In this document: in pieces, positions 44,127 to 54,766 of the stretch
Layout of the letters: every line of letters begins with the position of its first letter
How positions within the stretch are numbered: position 1 is the stretch's first letter
DNA from: Chara braunii
Lineage: Eukaryota > Streptophyta > Charophyceae > Charales > Characeae
NCBI GenBank assembly: GCA_003427395.1
Contig: BFEA01000753.1
Location: 315,684 to 379,683, forward strand
DNA: 64,000 bases
Reading direction: 5' to 3'
Made by a program: the position numbers and the translations under genes
The notes under the pieces: generated by a model
Database searches by the model: none
What the model saw: the letters and a program-made list of their open reading frames with translations, nothing else
What the model was told of the DNA's origin: nothing

Positions 44127-45240
44127 ATGATGATGATGTTGATGATGATGATACTTACTGTTGATTGACCCTCCCCTATCCACCCCTCCTCTTCTCCCCT
44201 CTTACCACCCCTCCTCTCCCTTGCTGCCTCTGCTAATCAGAACCACTCTGTTGTTGAACGGTTCCTCACAGCCCCAACAATAGGAAAACTTCCCTCTACC
44301 CTACTCCCCTCAAAGAAGGTTGTTCCCTCAAGAAGCTTACCTCAAGCTACCTCTGCCCTACTCTGTCACCACAAGTAGATGATGTTTCGCCTTCCATCTC
44401 TCCCAGCCCCAGAGTTGGACAGTCCCCCTTGTCCGCCCTGATTCCCTATAGGCAAACACTTCGCACATTGTGTTTCCCCTGCAGAAAAGAGCTCTCCCCA
44501 CTCAATCCATCCTGCCCTCCACGTCAGCAATCTTGTGGGGAGGATTTTTGCAACCTCAAGTATAAAAAAAAACAGGGAAAGAAGATTTGAAAGGTTGATG
44601 ATGACGATGATGATGATGATGATAATGGTTGATGAAGCTGATGAAAGTAGAAAACTCAATGAGATGATGACGGCAAGAAATGCCCTAGGAAGAAGAGACT
44701 AATGAATAGGTTAATGAGAAGAAGCAACGCAGTAATGAGCAAGACCGACCGCACCTTGATGATGTCAACAATCGGCGTGAAGATGGCGAGAAGCGCCATG
44801 CTGAATCATTGAATTTACGACGGCCTAGAAGAGCATGATGATGACAGCAGCGCACTGCGCAATGAAGATTTTTTTTATAAATTTTTTTAATGTGCTATGA
44901 GCGCACAACAGCATGAAGAAGATGATGACGATCAGCAGCGTAGGGAAAAAAATGTTGATGTCACCTGATGAAGATAATAACCACCCAGTTGCAATACTGA
45001 GATGGTGATAACCTGCAAGAGACAAAACAAACAATAGAACAAGGAAACAACCTGATGAAGAGTTGCTCCCCTAATGATGACCTCCCTGATGAAGAGCATC
45101 TCCCCTAATTATGACCTCCTTGATGAAGAGCCGCTCCCCTAATGATGAGCTTCCCGATGAAGAACCGCTGCATCCCAGATGATGACCTCCCTGTTGATAA
45201 TGACGGCCGACGCTGTGATGATGCTGATAAATAGCTCCCT
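44127..45240. repeat. GAT-rich region with a CTCCCCTAATGATGACC minisatellite
   Basis: (GAT)n patches occur at 44125-44155 and 44595-44625. At 45045-45190 a unit of 30-50 bp (CCCTGATGAAGAGC, CTCCCCTAATGATGACCTC) repeats about four times. The GATGATG composition extends through most of the segment. No coding support. Confidence 0.8.
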
Positions 45241-45619
45241 GATGATCTCCCTCCTCACACTCCAATCGTATGATAACCCTCGCATTATGCACTCCATTGT
45301 AGTATGACGTCCAAAACACTTCAGTCTCCATGGGGTTAACTCCGCGTTCCTCCACCGACCGTTGGCTTGCGCCAACTCGCTTGAGCAAATACAGCCTCCT
45401 GCTGGGGCGTTAGCTATGGAGTACTTCATGCGGAAGTCAACAGGAGAGTGACCGAGTAGCAGCTTTCGCCACCACTTTCCCTTCTTCCTGTAACTCAGAC
45501 CAGATGCCATGTCAGCCCGTGACGTGGCGTGGCCTAGCACCTCTGGTTTTTGCACATGCGTCAAGCACCACCTCCTACCCCCTCACCACATCACCAGCAC
45601 GCTCGCCCACTCGTGTTTA

Positions 45620-46040
45620 CCCACCAGCAGCCAGCACTTCGCCTAGTGAAAGCCACCAGTGCCTCGCCACGTGTGAAAAACCAGCGCCTCGTCCCTCTCA
45701 AAAGGCCAGCGCCTCACCACCTGCCGGCAGCCAGCGCCTCGCCACTCTTGAGCAACCAGTGCCACGCCTCCCAACCGCGACCAGCGCCTCGCCGCCATCG
45801 CCCAACCAGTGCCTCGCCACCTGTGCTAGGGACCCCCATCTCACCAGCGCAGGTCTAAGGCTGTACCCACCAGCAGCCAGTGCCTCGCCCCATGAAAGCC
45901 GCCAGCGCCTCGCATGTGTGAAAAACCAGCACCTCGTCCCCCTCAAAAGGCCAGCGCCTCGCCACCTGTCGGCAGCCAGCGCCTCGGCACTCTTGAGCAA
46001 CCAGCGCCACGCCTCCTGACTGCGACCATCGCCTCGCCGC
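45620..46040. repeat. CCAGCGCCTCGCC minisatellite with higher-order duplication
   Basis: Units of about 20-30 bp built on CCAGCGCCTCGCCAC form a block (45622-45800) that is repeated as a whole at 45868-46040. Between them lies GCTAGGGACCCCCATCTCACC. Open frames on both strands arise from the repeat. Confidence 0.88.
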
Positions 46041-46784
46041 CAGATTGACTCAGAGTCCATTCTGAGAAATTCAATGTCATTGAGATTTTTTTCTGGGCAC
46101 ACTTCGACTTACACGGCGATCTTGACTCGATTACATCGAAGGGGACGTTCATAATGATCTCAGAAGACGGTTGACATATCAACCTCGAGAAGTACACATG
46201 CTGAACCTGCCAGTGGATGGCATGGATTAAACCAACAGTACTGCATGGTGAAGAGTACGTACGTGAAGGTCGAGGACGGTGGGGGGCTTCTTGGGGTTGG
46301 TCGTTGATGCGGTGGACGAGTGGTGCTTCATGTTCTCTATTCTTCTCTATCAGAATTTGGCGCTGCCGTTGCTTTGCGAGTCGAAGTGACAACACGTGCA
46401 TGCATATGTCTGCTAATGACTGACGGGTTGTTGGTTTCTGAGCATTGGTATGGCAACAGTACCTACCGCTTTTTTTTTTTTTTTTTTTTTTTAACACAGA
46501 GGCCCCATCCATTCTGGGGGGCAGCAGTCCGGTTGCTTATTACTGGCAAGTATTTTTCATACCCCTCGGGTTCGAATGAATTTGGCCCGGAGCGGCAGGC
46601 CGATTCGGCTACTGCGTTAACGGCCGATTCGGCGATATTGAAAGATCGGCGGCCACGGTGAAAAGTTGCCCTGGGTAGGGACAGACTCTCGACTCTAGCA
46701 GAATACGTGACCAAATTAAGTCACTGTGCAGGGAGAGCACCCCTGGAGATGAACGCTGCGATAAATAAAACATGGGAGAAGACA

Positions 46785-47044
46785 GTCTAACATCTCAGTT
46801 GGCGGAGCGCAAAAGCGGCATTGAGGCAGTCGTGGGTCGAGTCCCCAGGTCTTCCATTCAGACCCCCACGGCCTCCTGCGGCGTGCTGCGGGTTCGCCGC
46901 TGAGATAGCTGGCTTGCCCCCCTGGTTGGTCTTGGTAGGGGCAATCCCTTCCTCCCTTCCATCCCTTGCCCGGGGTTAGGCCGACGCTAGTGGAATATCA
47001 AGGCATCTGGATGAGTTCTCCTTGCTGATATAGGTAGGTAGGTA
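46785..47044 (+). mobile_element. tRNA-derived SINE with (TAGG)n tail
   Basis: The head has a tRNA-like layout: CTCAGTTGGCGGAGCGC (A-box-like) and GTGGGTCGAGTCCCC (B-box-like). An unrelated body (GCAATCCCTTCCTCCCTTCC, GTGGAATATCAAGGCATCTG) and a short GATATAGGTAGGTAGGTAG tail follow. This is the usual SINE plan. Target duplications are not obvious. Confidence 0.65.
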
Positions 47045-47531
47045 GTGAGAGGTATAATGGAGAGAACAATACAGAGTAGTTTCTGGAAAAAGGAAAAACA
47101 AAACAGAGAAAAGGAAGGGGGACACAAAGGAACAGAGATGGACTGGGCAGCAATCTACATGCCTTGGGCGCTAAGGATCATAGCAAGCTTGTTATGGCTT
47201 ATAAAGCCCATCCTCCAGTCTCCAGGAGCGACCGGCAAAATCAAAGACCTGGGTTGTAAGTCATTGGAACAGCCATCATGATCATGATGGTGCAAAACCC
47301 CCAGTCCCTAAGCTCGTCGGGCAAAGAATAAGAGAATAGTAGTCACGACTAATCCAATTGAAGACGCAAGAAAGACTTCGGAAGAAATTTGAAATTTCTT
47401 CCAGGTGATTAAAAATAGGCAACAGTTAGGGCCTTGTTGTGGGAAAGAGTCGGCGGCTCACTCTGGAGTCCGGACAGCAAGAAAATTAAATTCTGCTTAT
47501 TAGCATCAAGGGGAAACTACGTGGGAGTCTC

Positions 47532-47680
47532 AAAAAATGAGTTACTCCACTATGGGCCAAGATACAGTTTGGAATTGCAGTTCGGGCAATGTATACAACC
47601 CACCTTTCTGGCCAGGTAGGGTGCCCCAAGTGCAATTGCAAACTGTATCTTGCCCCATAGTGCATTTATAACTCTTTTTT
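47532..47680. mobile_element. Hairpin MITE with ~55-bp arms
   Basis: The left arm (ATGAGTTACTCCACTATGGG, CCAAGATACAGTTTGGAATTG) is the imperfect reverse complement of the right arm (CAATTGCAAACTGTATCTTG, CCCCATAGTGCATTTATAACTC). A short loop lies between. Non-coding. Confidence 0.8.
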
Positions 47681-47800
47681 GTGACTTTACTCAAGTTACC
47701 CCTACCATTAATTCAAGTGTCTGTGCAATCGCAAACCAGAGCGAAGAAGAAAAACAGAAGAGATTATTGCTGGTACAGTTATAGAACACACCCCATATCT

Positions 47801-47880
47801 TGACCGGAGTGGGATTTGAACCCACGCCCTTTCGGACTGGAACCTTACTCCAGCGCCTTAGACCGCTCGGCCATCCGATC
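47801..47880 (-). tRNA. tRNA-Leu (anticodon AAG)
   Basis: On the minus strand the acceptor arm GATCGGA pairs with TCCGGTC. The anticodon stem CTGGA/TCCAG carries the loop GTAAGGT, giving anticodon AAG (U33, G37). A long variable arm (TCCGAAAGGGC) makes it a class II tRNA, and the T arm is GTGGG-TTCAAAT-CCCAC. 80 nt, no intron, CCA not encoded. The first T5 run downstream is about 45-50 nt away, further than usual for a Pol III terminator. Confidence 0.93.
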
Positions 47881-48158
47881 ACTGATGGGTGGAGGGTAGT
47901 CCTCACTCGTTTTGTACGCTTTAGACCGCAAGTACGTGGCCCCTGCCTTGCAGAAAGACTTTTTTTTTTTATATATAGAAAGACTTTGTCGCCACAGGCA
48001 AAACTCGGAGGTGCCTTGCCGCATGGGGTGCCGTTGAAAATAAAAAATCAGCAGCCTCCGAAGTGGGGCAGGTTTCATGCTGACACCCACAGGCCGATAT
48101 GCGGCCAGGTGTACTGGTCACGGTACTTTAAGATTGACCCTTCAGAACCTCATTAGGC

Positions 48159-48209
48159 ATACCTTTCTAGGCCTTCTGGGTAAGCTCAAGTGTAGTATCT
48201 GTTCTTATC
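48159..48209 (+). ncRNA. U2: U2 snRNA 5' end (51 nt), cut by adapter
   Basis: Starts with the canonical U2 5' end ATACCTTTCT and contains CAAGTGTAGTATCTGTTCTT, including the GTAGTA branch-point pairing sequence. It ends at TCTTATC, where U2 would continue CAGTTTAATATC. Instead, a sequencing-library junction adapter follows directly. A TATA-like TACTTTAAGA lies about 33 bp upstream. A few substitutions (CTAGGCCTTCTGGGTAAGCTC) differ from the usual helix I/II region, so gene versus pseudogene is open. Confidence 0.8.
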
Positions 48210-48247
48210 CTGTCTCTTATACACATCTAGATGTGTATAAGAGACAG
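48210..48247. other. Tn5/Nextera mate-pair junction adapter (artefact)
   Basis: CTGTCTCTTATACACATCT followed by its exact reverse complement, 38 bp in all. This is the head-to-head Tn5 mosaic end used as the circularisation junction in Nextera mate-pair libraries, not biological DNA. The two sides of this point may not be adjacent in the genome. Confidence 0.97.

Positions 48248-48324
<77 letters not shown>
48248..48324. repeat. (GT)n(GA)n microsatellite after the adapter
   Basis: (GT)n to about 48264 then (GA)n to 48324. A second (GA)n run is at 48487-48510. Between and after these to about 49630 I recognise no gene; ORFs at 48640-49230 are GA-rich shadows. Confidence 0.9.
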
Positions 48325-48326
<2 letters not shown>

Positions 48327-49632
48327 TAGGGGAGTAGCAGAAATGGTGTAGTCGTGTAATGCATTTTTACAGCGCGAGCATGTGGTCTAGTTTGCAGTCT
48401 TGTAGTTTCATCAATAATTTCCTTTCCCTGATATGGACCGCCGTCCATCTATCTATATGTGTATCCCCTTGTTTGGATCTGTGTTAGAGAGAGAGAGAGA
48501 GAGAGAGAGTTGTAATGGCGATGGTTTGTTGTTCTGCCTTGTGAAGGCATGGTAACTTGTTGATCTTCTCAAGTTGCCGGTGTAGGTGTTCCGGCTCAGT
48601 GGTGAGCTCATGTGAGGCTCGGGCACATCCTTAGACTGGTGTCATGCAGGTAAGTGGGTCTGATTTGCAGTTCGCTTGGATGGTCTTTCCTGGTAATAGG
48701 CTGTTCCCCTATCTATTGCGGTGTGTCTGCTTTCGTCTGACTGACGTGAGAGAAAAAATGTGACCTGTGTTGTTGAGTTGGTTTTATCACTTTTGCCCTC
48801 TGATTTTGTGCTACATGTTTCTGTGTTAGAAAGAGAGAGAGGGAGGGGAGGGAATGGGAGAGAGGAGGAGCAAAAAGGAGGCAGGCGCAGAAGAGAGTGC
48901 AAGAGTCTGCGGGATTCAGGGCAAATGCGAGCAGGTTCGGTGGAGGTGAAGTGTTTGCTGTGTGGTGGCCAGGGAGAACTATGGGAGGGGAGCAATCAAA
49001 TTGAGGAGGTGGATTGCAGAGAGCAGAGAAAACAAGGAAAGAGGATGGATGCAGATGCTGCACACAGTTTTTGGTACGAGGGGTTGGTGAGGGGTTTCCA
49101 CAACAGAGGAGGAAGAGCGGGTAAGGGTGGGCTCATGTTGGAGGGAGACGGGTGGGGGAGATGGGGCGGTAGGGAGACAGGTGAGGGAGATGGGGCGGTA
49201 GAGAGACCGAAGGAGTTTCCTGTTCCTGCTTAGCTTTCGATGTCACGCATCGTCGTTTTCGTTCGTAGAGTTGTTTGAAGTAAAATAAAGCACCTTGGTT
49301 TTTTCCAAGGGTCAAGAATTATCAAGAAACAAGGGAAGAAGGGTATAAAGGAAAATGCCTTTCCTTTATGCAAACGTTATCTTTTTTTTTTTGTAATTTT
49401 GTGTCTGGCTGTTCTTTATTTTACTCCTGGCCGTCTTTTCACATTACGTGAACTCGGGGGACTTGAACCTTTAATCTCCAGTGAGATTGCTTTCAGCTTT
49501 GAAGTGAAAGAAAATGTATGCATGGGTGAATGTCTCTGCTGGTGAATGGGTTGGATATTTTGCATCTCTGGCATTCTCTGCTGATGTAGTAGAAAATCCG
49601 GATATCCAGGCACCCTTGATTTATCCGGATGT

Positions 49633-49830
49633 GCAGGCTGGATAATACTACACGGATGAAACCGGAGCAAAAGAGGGGGAGGGGGGCAAAATGTGGTACT
49701 TACCCAAATTAAAAAACTTCTCCGCAAAATGCAGGCCGGATAATACTACACGGATGAAACCGGAACAAAAGAGGGGGAGGGGGGCAAAATGTGGTACTTA
49801 CCCAAATAAAAAATCTTCTCCGAAAAATCC
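49633..49830. repeat. 98-bp tandem duplication
   Basis: Two units starting GCAGGCTGGATAATACTACA (49633) and GCAGGCCGGATAATACTACA (49731) differ at only a few positions. TCCGGAT motifs surround the array (49595-49630 and 50005-50060), suggesting a larger TCCGGAT-ended element. Confidence 0.9.
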
Positions 49831-49916
49831 GAAAAAAAAGTATGTTGTCGGTTATGACAATATCAACAACTTCTGGCTGGAGGTCATTTCAAAATTCCGA
49901 GCAGATCTGGAGATAA

Positions 49917-49990
49917 TTTTTATTTTTTAAAATATATAATATTATATATTATAATATATACATATAGATATAGATATATATAATTTTTAA
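49917..49990. repeat. AT-rich (TATA)n tract
   Basis: Almost pure A/T with TATATAATATTATATATTATA-type alternation. No function inferred. Confidence 0.8.
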
Positions 49991-50625
49991 GTTTCTGAAT
50001 TTATCCGGGAAATCCGGATAAAACTTTTAACCCCCGGATGTTGTGGTGGGATAGTCCGGATAGTTAATCTGGCTGGACATGCCATGCTACCTGGAAATAA
50101 ACAGAATGAGCAGGTATTAGTGGGTGAAGGAATTGAAGAAGGGAAGCTCTCATCACTCAGTCTCTGATGTATGCAGATGTGCATGTTGCAGAGTGTAGTG
50201 GTCTTTGGATGGGAGCTACTTAATAAAGTTAGCCCTGGGGTCGTTCGCGCTTGTGAGATTTCCGTTTCGTCTATATGCAGAAGCCCACGCGTGCATGCGC
50301 GTGAGATCCTTTAGTGTAATCTCTACTAATCTGTCTATATCTGCGGGGTCCTTGATGCAGCCGGTTTTTTATTTTATTTTTATTTTGTTAAAAAGCTTAA
50401 AAATTATATGATGGGAATCTATTGGTGGGGGAGCTGCGCACCTGCGTGAAACTCGGTGCAGCATCCCATTTTGAGGGTCCTTGCAATGGCTGTTGCAAAA
50501 GTGTCTGTTTTGCCAATGAACTGGGTATTTGGTGAACCGTGCTGAGGGGAATGCGCTGACCGGGTAAGAAGGGTGGGTTGAATTGACCACAAGCAAACTG
50601 TCTGTGGGGTCTCTTTTTGATGCAG

Positions 50626-50793
50626 CCCTTTGTCGATGACGACCATTTCATTCATCGCTATTTCCTTCCGCAGGAGTACGCTATCATTCTGCCAACGCTG
50701 GCCGGTGTCTTCCTGCTCTGCTTCATCATGGTCTTTCTAGGACTTGTGATGGTCAAGTCGCGGTGCTTGAAGCAGAAACAGAAAGCGACTTGA
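50626..50793 (+). CDS. DPM2: DPM2, dolichol-phosphate mannosyltransferase subunit 2, last exon
   Basis: DPM2 is a small ER membrane protein that stabilises and activates dolichol-phosphate-mannose synthase, feeding N-glycosylation, GPI anchors and O-mannosylation. The exon follows CTTTTTGATGCAG and reads PFVDDDHFIHRYFLPQEYAI, then a hydrophobic segment LPTLAGVFLLCFIMVFLGLVM and a basic end KSRCLKQKQKAT before TGA at 50791. This matches the family's C-terminal two-thirds: the PFVD..HxIHKYFLP loop, the second membrane helix and the Lys-rich tail. The first helix (FTYYTxWVIxLP) must be on an upstream exon, which I could not find in the 2.4 kb back to the adapter at 48.2 kb. The 3' UTR contains a (CT)n tract. 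Confidence 0.88.
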   Translation, partial: PFVDDDHFIHRYFLPQEYAIILPTLAGVFLLCFIMVFLGLVMVKSRCLKQKQKAT

Positions 50794-50854
50794 TCGTCAA
50801 AGGAGAGCGCATTGCCCAGGGGAAATGTGTTCATCTGTTTCTGCTTTCTTTCCC

Positions 50855-50855
<1 letters not shown>

Positions 50856-50915
<60 letters not shown>
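50856..50915. repeat. (CT)n microsatellite downstream of DPM2
   Basis: Uninterrupted TC dinucleotides 62 bp after the DPM2 stop codon, probably within the 3' UTR. Confidence 0.95.
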
Positions 50916-50918
<3 letters not shown>

Positions 50919-51383
50919 TGCTGGCCCTTGCATCATGTTCTCCTTGGAATTCTTTGGCTGTTCGGTGTCCGAATCCCGTACTTTCGACTCTCTGCAATGT
51001 GGCTGCATCGGAGTGGCAGAGAGGCATGCCACCCTATTCTTGAGAGGTGTGGCGGGTTAGTTCTTTTAAGCCGTGGCTTCGTCCCTTGCTGAGGAAAACT
51101 GTGGAAAAAAAAAAGCTTTACTTGGTCAATGTAAGAGGGGTAAAAGTAATAGGAGTACAGCTCGTGGGAAAAAAGAAAAAAGAATACGGCTTGTGTACTC
51201 CAGTCGGTGAATGCCATTTGGCGAGTTAAGCAGGGTGGAGTTGGTGGATGTTTTTTTTTTTTTCCCACCTTATTTTCTTCTCTCGCCTCGCATATCTATA
51301 TGCCCTATCCATAAGCCCTACGAGGCAGACAATGGATCGCATTTGTTCAGGATGAGCAACTCCCAGCCGTAAATGTACTGACT

Positions 51384-51490
51384 ACCGTCTTCACCCAAAT
51401 ACAAGGTATGGTCATTATTGCTGTATCTAGACTCAAAGTTGCCCCAAATACAGCTATAATGACCGTACCTTGTATTCGGGTGAAGACGGT
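51384..51490. mobile_element. Hairpin MITE ACCGTCTTCACCC, complete copy
   Basis: A 107-bp near-perfect palindrome: ACCGTCTTCACCCAAATACA at the left pairs with TGTATTCGGGTGAAGACGGT at the right, and GGTCATTATTGCTGTAT with ATACAGCTATAATGACC. The loop is around CTAGACTCAAAGTTGCCCC. Related copies at 59357-59465 and 63440-63551. Confidence 0.88.
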
Positions 51491-51784
51491 GGGCCTTGAG
51501 CTACCCCAAGGTTACGGGTCTACAGACTCTGCACCTACCTAAATCCGCTCAGTGCAGGGAGCAGCACCCAACCTTGGATGGTTTCTCTTTTCAGACTAGA
51601 TGGATTGTTCACTCTCCTCCTCTTCGGTTCTCCAAATTTAAAAAATGCCCTCTTCCGGTTCCGTTGTCCAAATTTCGTAGCAAAAGTTGCAACAAAGAGG
51701 AAGTCTTAATTCTGCATGTCCTGTTTTTTTTTGTTTTTTTTCGGTTTTTGAAACTGCAAGAATAGGAACTTGTCTTGCAACCGA

Positions 51785-51900
51785 CTGAGGGGATACCCCC
51801 AATTGTGCTTTGCTAAATGTATCTGACTGCAGTGACGGCCAGCCCTGGATGCATCTGACTGTAATCACAGTCCAGAGCTGAGAGGAAAGAATCTTTGTGT
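51785..51900. mobile_element. Family A dispersed element, another copy
   Basis: ATGTATCTGACTGCAGTGAC and GGATGCATCTGACTGTAATC repeat the interior of the 6111-6300 element. The ends are not clear. Confidence 0.5.
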
Positions 51901-53575
51901 GCGTGTGCCCCCTGACTGCATCTGTGGTAGCGGAGCAGGAGCTGCCCTCGATCTCTCTCGTCTGATGTACTCCCTGGGAAATCGGGAAGTGCAAAAAGCA
52001 AATGCAATTAGAGCGGTTAACCCTATTCAATGCGAAAACGACCCCTTGGAACGTAGGGTGAGGCCCAACTGGTGCAATATTTGAGCTTGGAAAGCATGAA
52101 TCTGGACGGAATCGTGGTCGTGGTTCCACTTTGTGAAATGAACATAGCAGCAGTGTGACCTGTCCCCCCATTCTTGGGGATTAGGGGTGAAGTGTACCTT
52201 GTGCGACGGAAGTTGTGTACATTTTTTGTTATGTCAATGGAGGTCGGATGTGGGAGAAAATGTGTTTGTCTGTAAGGATCAAGCAAGCGAGTGATCTGAC
52301 TCAGTGGAGCACGTCATCATGCCAGAAGATGTTAGATGCTGTAGCCAAAGAGCAGTTTTCTTTTTTTTTTCCCCTTTTTTTTGTTGTGCGGGTATGAGCA
52401 ATGAACAGTTCTTCTGCTGCATGTTGTCTTAACTTTGAAGTGCTGCTATGATCCGTCCTGTGAAGTCTGAATGAACACAATCATGGTCTTGATGAGGGAT
52501 GCTGCAGGCAGAAACACATTCCTCTGCTGCTCTCTTGGCCTCCTGGATTGCACCGTGGGTCTCTTGTGTCTCTCATCTTCCGTGTCTGTTATTACCAAAT
52601 GCGTGTGTGGCATAGAACAGCGGTCACACAAACGTTCGACCTTGACGACTTGCGGGGGGGGCAAGGAACTGGAGTGACGCTCTCGCCGGAATTGGAAATG
52701 GTGCCAGAAACCTAAGGACTTCGTCTTCCGTTTATGAAAGAAGAAGAGGAGGGGGTGGGAGGGGGGGATCAGAGGCGACAGATCGATGGGTTGTGTGAAG
52801 TTCTTGTCACCGTTGCGTTCCAAGAACGAGCCTCCTCTCTCTGCATTACAGAAAAGGATCAGGGACCACCTTCCTGTGGGACCATCTTTTTTGTGTGTTG
52901 AACTTCAGGTCTGCATATCTGTATAATGGCTTATAAATTGCTCTGAATGCTAGGCTACCAGCCGGGCCGCCAGGGTCCCAGGTGGCCAGCCCGTGCAGGG
53001 ACCAAGGAAGAAAAAAAAAAAAAAAAAAAAAAAAAATTCCGCAAAATCCTAAAAAAAACTATGTTATGCAGAAAAATAACGGAAGAATCTTTGCCTCAGG
53101 GTGCAATCGAAATTCTTCACAAAATTTAGAATAAAAAATAAAATTGACCCCGGGCACTCTGGTAGCCTAGCGCTTTAAAGGTGTTTTTTTTTTTAATTAA
53201 AGAAAACGGCAGATTTCATTATATGCACCTTTTTTTTTTTTTTTTTTTTTAAGCCCAGGTTGTTGTAGAGGTCAGGTTTCTAGACATATGAGAGGTGCCT
53301 TCGGCACTTGACTATGCTGTTTTCCTATGGAACTTCCCTTCCCACCTGCCACTTTCGTAGTTTTCCCCCCGCGCACCTCCACTCCCTCAGTCCCCAGGTT
53401 GTTGTAGAGGTGTGATACTTGACGGATGGCAGTCCCCCACAATACTCGGCCACTCGGTTGTCTAGATGAACCCCTCTGAAGACCCCATCCACCCTTCCTC
53501 TTATCTTTTTGCCCTGGTGCACCCCCACCCCCCCCTGTCCTACCCTAGTGTTAACCACCCAGGACCATCACCCAT
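51901..53575. other. Stretch without a recognised gene
   Basis: Short ORFs on both strands with no recognised domain; a poly-A run at 53009-53034 and poly-T at 53230-53250. AGGTTGTTGTAGAGGT occurs twice (53257 and 53396), a minor repeat. Confidence 0.5.
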
Positions 53576-53584
53576 TGCCATCTT

Positions 53585-53880
53585 GGCGGGGTGACCTCAC
53601 CAGACAGCGGTTGCAGGTACCGGGGCTAAGCAGAGATGCCTAACCCCTGCTCAGCCCTGGTTGAAGCAGACGCCGTGCAAGCCTAATTGCACGGGGACTT
53701 ACTACCTTTATCCACTACGGACGACCACCTTTCAGTCTATTACAGATGGAGGTGACCTGGCCGGACAGTGGTCGTGGCTACCGGAGTAAGTATAGCCCTA
53801 CTTACTCTATTCAGTCCTGATCGAAATATAGTCGTTCGAGCCTTGGGGCACGGGTACTTCGGGCGCTACGACTAGCCATA
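53585..53880. repeat. Diverged ~160-bp direct duplication
   Basis: GGTGACCTCACCAGACAGCGG with TACCGGGGCTAAGCAGAG (53588 onward) recurs as GGTGACCTGGCCGGACAGTGG with TACCGGAGTAAGTATAG (53750 onward), each followed by GCACGGG(G/T)ACTT. Two old copies of one unit, no coding support. Confidence 0.75.
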
Positions 53881-54059
53881 TCTCTCTCTACATGTCCCAT
53901 AGGTACGTTATTTACGATAATCTATTGTGTGATGATGATACACGAGGACTTCCTTGCCTACATCCGGACATAACCGTGGCCAGATACATCCAAGTAGGCC
54001 TGTAACTACGGTCAGATCCATTTACACCACCACTACCCCCGCCATTTAGAGTGGGGAAA

Positions 54060-54390
54060 ACCAGGGGAGTGGCAAAAATGGAAAATGCGTCATTGCCGCT
54101 GCGAATATTTCACTGTTTAAACGATTTTTTTTTGACATTTTTCTCGGAAAAATCACGACCACATCTACGGATCCTCCAATTTTCAGATTTCTTGACACAT
54201 TCATTTGATTGTAAAAAATCGCTGAAGTTGAGGTCCCTTACCTTTCCCGTGGGCCCACACGTGGTCGAGTGGCAAGAATGGAAAATGAGGTGAATCGGCG
54301 TGGCATTGATTTCACAGCCTAAATTCTTTTGTTTTTTATTTAATATTTTTCCTGGCAAGACACGACCAAGTCCACAGAGGCGAATCCAAT
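54060..54390. repeat. ~200-bp satellite-like direct repeat
   Basis: GAGTGGCAAAAATGGAAAATG (54067) and GAGTGGCAAGAATGGAAAATG (54267) open two units that share an interior TTTTTC..GGxAAxAxCACGACCA and CC(A/T)C(A/T)(A)CGGA segment. A further relative of the TTTTCAGAxTT part is near 56130. Probably part of a larger tandem family. Confidence 0.7.
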
Positions 54391-54564
54391 CCTACAACAT
54401 ACCGGAGGCGGTGATGGTTGGGATTATCTCGGTTGTGTGCTTCGTGTTTGTGAAGCTTAGGGCAGATGGGGGTGCAGTGTTTGCCAATGATAAAGAATCA
54501 GCGGACAGGCCTTAATGCCATTTTTCATTTTTTTTTTTTTTTATTATTATTATTTTTTTTTTAA

Positions 54565-54766
54565 GAGGGCTGCACCGCACTCTGCTGCTGTGCAATACAG
54601 AGGCAACACTGGAGGGGTCGAGTAAGCAAGCGTACGACCCCTCCGTGGCCCAGAAAAATTAATTTAATATCGTGTGGTCCAATCATCCGATGGACCACGG
54701 ATCAGATATTAAACTGATCAGAACAGATACTACACTTGATCTTAGCCAAAAGGCCGAGAAATCTTT
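54565..54766 (-). ncRNA. U2: U2 snRNA copy, near full length, followed by A-rich tract
   Basis: On the minus strand it has TTTCTCGGCCTTTTGGCTAA, GATCAAGTGTAGTATCTGTTC (branch-point pairing GTAGTA), CAGTTTAATATCTGAT, an Sm-like AATTAATTTTTCTGG and intact 3' stems (GGGGTCGTACGC...CTCGACCCC; GCACAGCAGCAGAGTGCGGTGC). About 202 nt, close to plant U2. Two points suggest a retrocopy: the canonical ATACC 5' end is replaced by AAAGA, and TTAAAAAAAAAATAATAATAATAAAA follows the 3' end. No USE promoter element is seen. Sequence integrity means a functional gene cannot be excluded. Confidence 0.85.
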
